From Chlamydiales bacterium (GTDB lineage: Bacteria > Chlamydiota > Chlamydiia > Chlamydiales > FEN-1388), in NCBI GenBank assembly GCA_021372185.1, contig JAJFUY010000284.1:1-30061 (forward strand): 30,061 bases of DNA. Reading direction: 5' to 3'. Position 1 is the stretch's first letter. The number at the start of each line of letters is the position of its first letter. Made by a program: the position numbers and the translations under genes. Under the pieces are notes generated by a model, which worked only from the letters and a program-made list of their open reading frames with translations, ran no database searches and was not told the origin of the DNA. Shown here in pieces: positions 23,804 to 30,061 of the stretch.

Positions 23804-26800
23804 TTATTTCCTTTGTCTGAATCGTTCTTTCATCAATATTTTGCCTTTAGCTAGATTACTATTTTCTCGGATCATGGGAGCTTTTTCCTCGTCACGCTTT
23901 AGAAAATCTGCCAAAGCTTTGATAGTCGGATACTGGAACAGCACCACAATAGGGATCTCCTGCTGCAGCACATTTTTGAGCTTCACACTTAACTTCACAA
24001 TTTTAATGGAGTTCCCTCCTAAATCAAAAAAGTTGTCATATATACCGATATCGTTACGGTTAAGTTCCTCTTTCCACACTTGTAAAATTGCCTCTTCAAA
24101 AGCATTTGCAGGTGTAAATACTTTAGCTTTTGTACCCACGATTATATTGCAAGCGTCAGGTAGAGCCTTAAAATCGATTTTACCATTTACAGTAAGCGGA
24201 AATGTGTCTACTTGGATAACATGTGAAGGAACCATGTACGGGGGCAATTTTTGCTCAAGCTGCTGTTTCACATATCGACAATCTTGTTTTTGATCTGCCA
24301 CAAAATAGGCACTTAAATACTTATTTTGGTCTGCATCTGTTTTTACAAGAATATGAGCTTCAAGCATACCCTGAATAGACATGAGGTTGCTTTCAATTTC
24401 CCCTTTTTCAATGCGATATCCACGTATTTTTACTTGATTGTCATTGCGGCCCAAAAATTCCATTTGGCCATCAGCACACCAGCGAGCTCTATCACCTGTC
24501 AGATAGAGCCGTTCGTTATCGACATAGGGGTTAAAGCCAAATTTTGCATTTGTCAATTCCTCATCTTTATAGTAGCCAACAGCTAGGCATTTACCGCCAA
24601 TATATAAATTGCCAGGAACATTTATAGGACAAGGCTGGAGCATATCGTCAAGCACATAGTAGCGAGCATTCTGGATAGGCTTGCCATATGGAATACTTTT
24701 CCAGTTTGCACCCACATCTGATACTGGATAATAGTTCGACCAGATTGCTGCTTCAGTCGCTCCACCCATTGCAACAATCAACACATCTGGAAAATAGGAT
24801 TTTAGAGCCACAGGCATGCCAACTGGTATCCAGTCTCCACTTAAAAATATATGACGAAGGGTTTGGCTACTTTTTGGAGTATCAAGTAATACTGGTAAAA
24901 CATGCTGTAGGGCAGCTGGAGCTGAATCCCACAGTGTAACGCTCTTTTCTAGTAGTAAAGAAACGAGCTTTGATGGCTCTTTTTGCTCATCTTGTGTAGG
25001 TATACATAAAGAACCACCTGCTGCTAACATGCCAAAAATATCATACACTGATAAATCAAAACAAAGAGAGGTGGTCCACAGCACGCGATCTGACGCCGTA
25101 ATGTTGTGTGTTGTGTTAATCCACTCTATTAAATTTACAACCGGACGATGCTGCAGAGTGACCCCTTTTGGCACTCCCGTGGTGCCTGACGTAAATATAA
25201 TATAGGCAACTTGTGTAGAATCAATCGTAAGATTGAGGTTTTCTTGGGAATACACGAGTACATCAGAACAGTCGCATCGAGTTTTATGCTGCGTCTTCAC
25301 CGCACTCTTTTGACTTGATAACGTAACGATAGCATCAAAACGGTACTTTGTAAGTTCATTTTCTATCGTATAGATTTTACGGCTCACATCAATTGTCCCA
25401 ATCGATGAAAAATGGTTTTGAAGATCTAGGACAAAATCACGACTTAAGAAGAGCTCAGAATCCCAATCCAGCTTGGCTTTTGCATTTTCTGCATGAGCTT
25501 TTTTAAGTGACTGCACAAACTCTGCTTTTAGGTGTAAGTCTAAAAGATCCCCAAGATAGAGTATGGCATCAGGCTTTGCCAAATTGATGGCTTTTTTAAG
25601 CACTTGCAAGAGGTAGTTTATGCCGTGAAACGACTGAATAACGCTATTGAAGATGATGATGTCAAATTTTTGATCTACAATCTGGTCGATTTCATGAGCT
25701 GCCAGATGATATAACGAGATATTCTCTATCTGTCTTTCTGCTACTTTAGCCTTATTTATTTCTATGCAGTTTTCTGAAAGGTCTGTTCCTACATAATGAT
25801 CGACAAGATTATGAATCTTAAACATCGACAAGCCAGAACCAATACCAATCTCTAACACCCGTTTGGATTTATCACAGTAGGGAGTGATCTTTTGATAGAA
25901 GTTATCTTGAAACTCCTGCATCTCCTCTATACTAAAAGGAGCACCTGTATAGCTAGATTTCCACCCACCTTCACTAATCTCATCCTGGGAAGTAGCACTG
26001 ATATAGTCCCAAAGCTGGCTGTTCATTTTCTCATTTTTTTCAAACTCAACTTCCGCTTCAAAATCATGGCTATCAATCATAAGTAGAGTCTTAAGGCCGT
26101 CTATATCCCAATGGAGCGAATTGAGGTTCTTTACAAACCTTTTTTCACTTATCAGCAATGAAATAGCGCACTTTTCAATAATTGTTTTTATGCGATCATA
26201 AGGATAGGCAGGATCGATAGGAACATAGCCGCAACCGGCCTTAAGGATACCTAATAGCGTGGCTATACAGTCTATAGACTTATTCATGTATATGCCTACG
26301 AGAGGTGACTCTGTCTTCTCTTTTACAAAGCGCCCTATCTGATTGGCACGGCGGTTTAAGTCAGCAAACGTTATAGAATCACTAGACGTAACGCACGCAA
26401 CTGCATTTGGATTTTTTTCTACCTGGGCCTCAAATAAGCTGCAAAGTGTCGCTTTAGAATCAAAAATTGTATCGGTATCATTGAATTCGTAGATCAATTC
26501 ATGAAATTCTTTTGCATCGACTAAAGAAAGATCGCCGATAGTCTTTTGAGGATGCTGGGTTACATCAGAAAGAAGGTTTAAGAAATGCCTTGCCATTCGT
26601 TGAATGGATTCGGCTTTAAATAAACCTTTTGTAAATTCAAACTCAAATACCATTTTATTATCTTCTATCAATGCATAGAGCGATAAATCATGTTTTGCCG
26701 TCTGGTTATTGTAGATATTTTTGAATGCAATGTCAGAATGATAAGTATAGCCTTCCATAAAGTTCTGAAAGATATAGGCTACATCAAAAATGGGGTTGCG

Positions 26801-29800
26801 CGATACATTGCGCTCTACCTTTAATTCATTTACCAAAAGATCAAATGGATAATCTTGATTTTCAAAAGCAGCTACAGAAAATTGCCGCACCTGATCTAAA
26901 AACGCTTCAAACTTTTGATTTGCATGAGGCTTTACACGAATGGGTAACATGTTAAGAAAATGGCCTACAATCTGGCCCGTTTCTTGCATAGTACGACCTG
27001 AGGTTGTACACCCAATAATCATGTCATTTTGACCTGAATACTTATGTAAAAGCACTGAAAAGGCCGCCATAATGTACATTGACACAGTACATTGTAGCTC
27101 ACGGCTTTTTTCTACAATACGCTCATACACAGCTGCATTTAAGCCAAATCGATAGAGCTCTCCTTCAAAATCCATCTGCTGAGGTCTTGTATAATCTAGT
27201 GGCAGCTGCATTGCCGGTAAATCACCTTCTAATTCTTTAAGCCAAAATTGTCGTTGTGAATCCAGCTTATTAGAAGCGAGCATCTCATTTTGCCATTCAG
27301 AAAAATCTTTATATTGATATGCAGGTAGCTCTAACGTTGTGCCATGATAAAGCTGGCTAATTTCCTGCTCTACAGTTGCCATAGCTACGCCATCCATAAG
27401 GATATGGTGGGTATCAAGAATAATATACTGCTCACCATTTGAGCAGTCTACCAATGCCGCACGAAATAGCGGCGCCAGGCTCAAATCAAACGGCTTAATA
27501 AAATCTGCTGCCACCTCTTTGATATCGCGAGCGGTCTGAATGCGTGTTAAGCGAAAATCAACCCGATCAGCTATCATCTGAACTGCCGCATCATTCATAA
27601 AGCCAAAGCTTGTACGTAAAGACTCATGCCGGTCGATTACCGTTTGCAACACTGCCTCTAATCTATTTGCGTCTACTGGCTCTTGGCATTGATATACTCT
27701 GTAGACATTATAGGTAGTGCCTACGTTATTAAAGCTATTTAAAATAAATAGCCTTTGCTGTGATGAAGAGACAGCGTAATATGGCTTGACTGATGCACGA
27801 GAGAGCTTTTGCACGAGCTGCTTTTGAGCCAAGGATGAGTTTTTAGCAAACTCTTGTAATGTAGGAAATTTAAAGAGATCAGATAAATTCACACTGCAGC
27901 CAAAATGGCTATTTATAGCAGATACTGTTCTGACGGCATTAAGCGAGTTGCCCCCAATGTCAAAAAAGTTGTCATGCAGTCCTACCGGAGTGACATGTAA
28001 CACCGTACTCCAAATCTGGGCTAATTCAATTTCTGCTCGAGTTGAAGGGGCCACAAAGTCGGCTTTGGTTTCTTTCTGAAAGAGGTTAGGTGCCGGCAGT
28101 CTTTGGGTGTCAATTTTACCGTTTGATGTCAACGGCATCTCATCAACCACAACAAAATAGGATGGGATCATGTAATCGGGCAGCTTTTCTACTAAAGCCC
28201 GTCTTACCTGCTCAGTATCTTTGCCCTCTTTTAGCATCAGATAGGCACATAAATAAGGTATGTTTTGTGCATCTTCTTTTAGCGTAACAAAGGCAGCAGA
28301 AACTTTATCGATAGCAAGTAACTGAGACTCAATTTCAGCTAATTCTATACGGTAGCCTCGTAGCTTGACTTGATGGTCTAGACGATTGATATACTCCATT
28401 TCATACGCATCATTGATAACAACTTCGTCTCCTGTACGATAGACACGCTCTAATGATGTGTAGGGATGAGTGATAAAGCGTTCATTTGTAAGCTCTTCTT
28501 TATTGAGGTACTTTACTGCTAGCCCCTCCCCCGCAATATAGAGCTCACCTTTGACGTATAATGGTACTGGCTTTAGATACTCATCAAAAACATAGCAGCG
28601 ATTTGTAGGTAAAGGCACACCGATATTAGAGTGGCCATCTCCAATTTCTCGTAAGGTTATTTCTTTGTAGGTAACGTGAATGGTTCCTTCCGTGATGCCA
28701 TACATATTAATGAGCTTGGTGGAAGAATATTTTTCTTTAAACTCTTTAAGTCTGACTACATTGAGTGCCTCACCACCAAATACTACAGATTTTAAACGAG
28801 GAAGTACGTCTTCACGCATCAATTTAGGTAAGAGGTTATAAAAGGCTGTAGGCGTCTGATTAAGAACGGTTATCCCTTGATTGATGACCATTTGAGAAAA
28901 CAGCTCAGGATCGCGGGCTGTATTTTTAGGTACAAGTACTAATTTGCCGCCAAAAAGAAGGGCGCCAAAAATCTCCCATACAGAAAAATCAAAGCATTGA
29001 GAGTGGAACATACACCAAACATCTGAGGCATCAAATGAAAAAGGCGCGCGGCTGTTTATAAATAACCTAGTTAGATTTCGATGCGAAATAACCACACCTT
29101 TGGGATAACCGGTTGTTCCAGAGGTATAGATGATGTAAGAAACAGCATCAGGGCTAATGGCAAGCCGATCGACACTATCATGTTCTCCAATCTCATCTAT
29201 ATGTAATTTTTGGGCAATATCAAGCTTTTCTAAAACGTCATTATGGTTGGAAATAACAAGCTTTGCTTGAGAATCACTCAAAATATACTTTGTTCTATCA
29301 AGGGGGTGGTCAAGATCTAGAGGTAAGTACACCGCACCCAATTTAAGAATACCCAGTATTGATGCTATCAAATCAATTGACCGAGGAAGCAAAACAGCTA
29401 CTATGTCCTGATACTTCACTCCATTTTTTTGGAGTTGAAACGCAATGCTATTGGCTCTTTTATCAAGCTCTTTATAGGTGATACTCACCCCTTCAGATAC
29501 CACGGCAATGTTATCAGGATAGCGAGCGTAAACAGTCTCTAAAAGATCTGTTACTGAAACTTCAGGATAGTCAACCTGTTCTGGATTCAGTCGTAAAGAG
29601 AGCTCTTCTCTTTCAGCCTCACCTATCATATCAATATCAGAAATGTTGATATTGATTGAATGTGCCACGGATTTGACAACCTGTAAAAAATGAGCAATAA
29701 ACCCTGAAATAAATTCTTGTGAAAAATAGCGGCAATTATAAGTAAAATGTAGCTCAAAGTGCTCTTGAAAGGCTTTTATAAGGAGGTTTGTGTCAAACTT

Positions 29801-30061
29801 CCCTAAGCCTAGATTACTCTCTATTCTTGTAAAGAGCGCAAGATCTTCATCACCTTGTTCGTAGTGAAACACAACGTCACATAGCGCAAGGGTGCTCATA
29901 TCCTTGCCAGGGTTTAGGTGCTTGACAAGCTTATCAAATGGAATCTGGCCATATTTTTTGGCCTCTTCCATAGTTTTTTGCACATGCAGTAAAAACTGTG
30001 CAAAGGTCAATTCTCGAGTCAACGAAGATTTTAACACTACAAGGTTATTTACTGGGCCAAC
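23804..30061 (-). CDS. nonribosomal peptide synthetase, 5' end outside window
   Basis: At least 2085 residues; the frame is open to the right edge. A GTG at 30037 is not the start, because the codons before it (VGPVNNLVV) continue a condensation domain. Residue numbers count from 30037. Order: end of C domain (1-135); A1 (165-650) with YIIYTSGTTGYPKG and YRTGD; PCP1 (Ser698 in IGGNSL); C2 (750-1180) with an intact HHILMDG at 877-883; A2 (1195-1962) split by a methyltransferase; PCP2 (Ser2010). Both A domains have the NGK lysine. By pocket residues A1 reads DFWNVGMIHK, close to threonine (DFWNIGMVHK). A2 reads DLYDFSMIWK, nearest the cysteine code DLYNLSLIWK. No epimerase, reductase or thioesterase is present; a basic 30-residue tail ends the protein. 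Confidence 0.95.
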   Translation of the reverse strand, partial: VGPVNNLVVLKSSLTRELTFAQFLLHVQKTMEEAKKYGQIPFDKLVKHLNPGKDMSTLALCDVVFHYEQGDEDLALFTRIESNLGLGKFDTNLLIKAFQEHFELHFTYNCRYFSQEFISGFIAHFLQVVKSVAHSININISDIDMIGEAEREELSLRLNPEQVDYPEVSVTDLLETVYARYPDNIAVVSEGVSITYKELDKRANSIAFQLQKNGVKYQDIVAVLLPRSIDLIASILGILKLGAVYLPLDLDHPLDRTKYILSDSQAKLVISNHNDVLEKLDIAQKLHIDEIGEHDSVDRLAISPDAVSYIIYTSGTTGYPKGVVISHRNLTRLFINSRAPFSFDASDVWCMFHSQCFDFSVWEIFGALLFGGKLVLVPKNTARDPELFSQMVINQGITVLNQTPTAFYNLLPKLMREDVLPRLKSVVFGGEALNVVRLKEFKEKYSSTKLINMYGITEGTIHVTYKEITLREIGDGHSNIGVPLPTNRCYVFDEYLKPVPLYVKGELYIAGEGLAVKYLNKEELTNERFITHPYTSLERVYRTGDEVVINDAYEMEYINRLDHQVKLRGYRIELAEIESQLLAIDKVSAAFVTLKEDAQNIPYLCAYLMLKEGKDTEQVRRALVEKLPDYMIPSYFVVVDEMPLTSNGKIDTQRLPAPNLFQKETKADFVAPSTRAEIELAQIWSTVLHVTPVGLHDNFFDIGGNSLNAVRTVSAINSHFGCSVNLSDLFKFPTLQEFAKNSSLAQKQLVQKLSRASVKPYYAVSSSQQRLFILNSFNNVGTTYNVYRVYQCQEPVDANRLEAVLQTVIDRHESLRTSFGFMNDAAVQMIADRVDFRLTRIQTARDIKEVAADFIKPFDLSLAPLFRAALVDCSNGEQYIILDTHHILMDGVAMATVEQEISQLYHGTTLELPAYQYKDFSEWQNEMLASNKLDSQRQFWLKELEGDLPAMQLPLDYTRPQQMDFEGELYRFGLNAAVYERIVEKSRELQCTVSMYIMAAFSVLLHKYSGQNDMIIGCTTSGRTMQETGQIVGHFLNMLPIRVKPHANQKFEAFLDQVRQFSVAAFENQDYPFDLLVNELKVERNVSRNPIFDVAYIFQNFMEGYTYHSDIAFKNIYNNQTAKHDLSLYALIEDNKMVFEFEFTKGLFKAESIQRMARHFLNLLSDVTQHPQKTIGDLSLVDAKEFHELIYEFNDTDTIFDSKATLCSLFEAQVEKNPNAVACVTSSDSITFADLNRRANQIGRFVKEKTESPLVGIYMNKSIDCIATLLGILKAGCGYVPIDPAYPYDRIKTIIEKCAISLLISEKRFVKNLNSLHWDIDGLKTLLMIDSHDFEAEVEFEKNEKMNSQLWDYISATSQDEISEGGWKSSYTGAPFSIEEMQEFQDNFYQKITPYCDKSKRVLEIGIGSGLSMFKIHNLVDHYVGTDLSENCIEINKAKVAERQIENISLYHLAAHEIDQIVDQKFDIIIFNSVIQSFHGINYLLQVLKKAINLAKPDAILYLGDLLDLHLKAEFVQSLKKAHAENAKAKLDWDSELFLSRDFVLDLQNHFSSIGTIDVSRKIYTIENELTKYRFDAIVTLSSQKSAVKTQHKTRCDCSDVLVYSQENLNLTIDSTQVAYIIFTSGTTGVPKGVTLQHRPVVNLIEWINTTHNITASDRVLWTTSLCFDLSVYDIFGMLAAGGSLCIPTQDEQKEPSKLVSLLLEKSVTLWDSAPAALQHVLPVLLDTPKSSQTLRHIFLSGDWIPVGMPVALKSYFPDVLIVAMGGATEAAIWSNYYPVSDVGANWKSIPYGKPIQNARYYVLDDMLQPCPINVPGNLYIGGKCLAVGYYKDEELTNAKFGFNPYVDNERLYLTGDRARWCADGQMEFLGRNDNQVKIRGYRIEKGEIESNLMSIQGMLEAHILVKTDADQNKYLSAYFVADQKQDCRYVKQQLEQKLPPYMVPSHVIQVDTFPLTVNGKIDFKALPDACNIIVGTKAKVFTPANAFEEAILQVWKEELNRNDIGIYDNFFDLGGNSIKIVKLSVKLKNVLQQEIPIVVLFQYPTIKALADFLKRDEEKAPMIRENSNLAKGKILMKERFRQRK
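25253..26071 (-). other. methyltransferase domain inserted in adenylation domain A2
   Basis: About 270 residues (1323-1595 in the synthetase) lie between core motif a2 (LKAGCGYVPIDP, 1265-1276) and a3 (YIIFTSGTTGVPKG, 1612-1625); in A1 that spacing is only about 60 residues. The insert opens with GGWKSSYTG and has SAM motif I VLEIGIGSGL (1394-1403), Asp1419 in YVGTDLSEN, FNSVIQSFHGINYLL, and a C-terminal NELTKYRFDAIV, all typical of synthetase-embedded methyltransferases. In the best-studied cases N-methylating inserts sit between a8 and a9, whereas an a2-a3 insert in KtzH performs O-methylation of serine. Confidence 0.88.

Noticed and set aside
23673..24939. Open plus-strand frames opposite the peptide synthetase and dehydrogenase
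   Set aside because: They lie antisense to strongly supported coding sequence, have no recognisable motifs and no convincing ribosome binding sites.
26498..27790. Heterocyclisation domain before the cysteine-like A2
   Set aside because: A cysteine-type pocket often follows a cyclisation domain, but the motif here is a normal HHILMDG, not the DxxxxD form, so simple peptide bond formation is expected.
30037..30061. GTG 30037 as the true start of the peptide synthetase
   Set aside because: In-frame codons before it (VGPVNNLVV) continue the conserved end of a condensation domain, so the gene runs off the window.

Overview
The window is a gene-dense, moderately AT-rich bacterial segment with short intergenic gaps, many one-base or overlapping gene junctions, and several long hairpin repeats. 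The taxon cannot be read directly. Several features suggest a host-associated or intracellular lineage, such as Candidatus Dependentiae (TM6) or an environmental chlamydia: a protein joining an F-box-like segment to a von Willebrand A domain, a phosphatase closest in motif to mitochondrial PTPMT1, an AmpG-like permease, a polyamine importer, and a DUF234-type ATPase. This placement is inference, with low to moderate confidence.

Positions 1-9954 are mostly on the minus strand. They hold a DUF378 membrane protein, then a tight lemA - htpX - large glycosyltransferase-like run. A divergent coiled-coil gene is bracketed by two large inverted repeats. It is followed by a complete spermidine/putrescine ABC importer (potA-potB-potC-potD, overlapping genes) and, just upstream of potA, a membrane-anchored PTPMT1-like phosphatase. 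Positions 9971-18158 are a mixed region: an AmpG-like permease, an M3 metallopeptidase whose signal peptide seems to begin at a non-standard start, an exported endonuclease/exonuclease/phosphatase-family protein, the F-box/VWA protein, a small membrane protein, a DUF234 ATPase behind a multi-arm hairpin leader, and a PrcB-like small protein.

Positions 18153-30061 (minus strand) are the most striking part: one compact biosynthetic operon of eight genes. A nonribosomal peptide synthetase, cut by the right edge, has domains C(partial)-A1-PCP-C-A2 (interrupted by a methyltransferase)-PCP. It is followed by homologues of the FK520-type cassette that makes a glycerate-derived extender unit on a dedicated carrier protein: an FkbK-like dehydrogenase, FkbH-like HAD protein, FkbJ-like ACP, a SAM methyltransferase in the FkbG role, and an FkbI-like acyl-CoA dehydrogenase. 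An EamA transporter and a Sfp-type phosphopantetheinyl transferase close the operon. The gene set predicts a hybrid peptide-polyketide: A1 reads as threonine, A2 as a cysteine-like code, and hydroxymalonyl- or methoxymalonyl-ACP would be supplied to a polyketide synthase that must lie outside the window. No thioesterase is present here, so release is also encoded elsewhere.

The hairpin repeats at 5211-5297 and 16062-16153 share a GATCTGGC(A/T)-GGATA-like core and may be one dispersed family. No tRNA, rRNA, CRISPR array, transposase or integrase was recognised.
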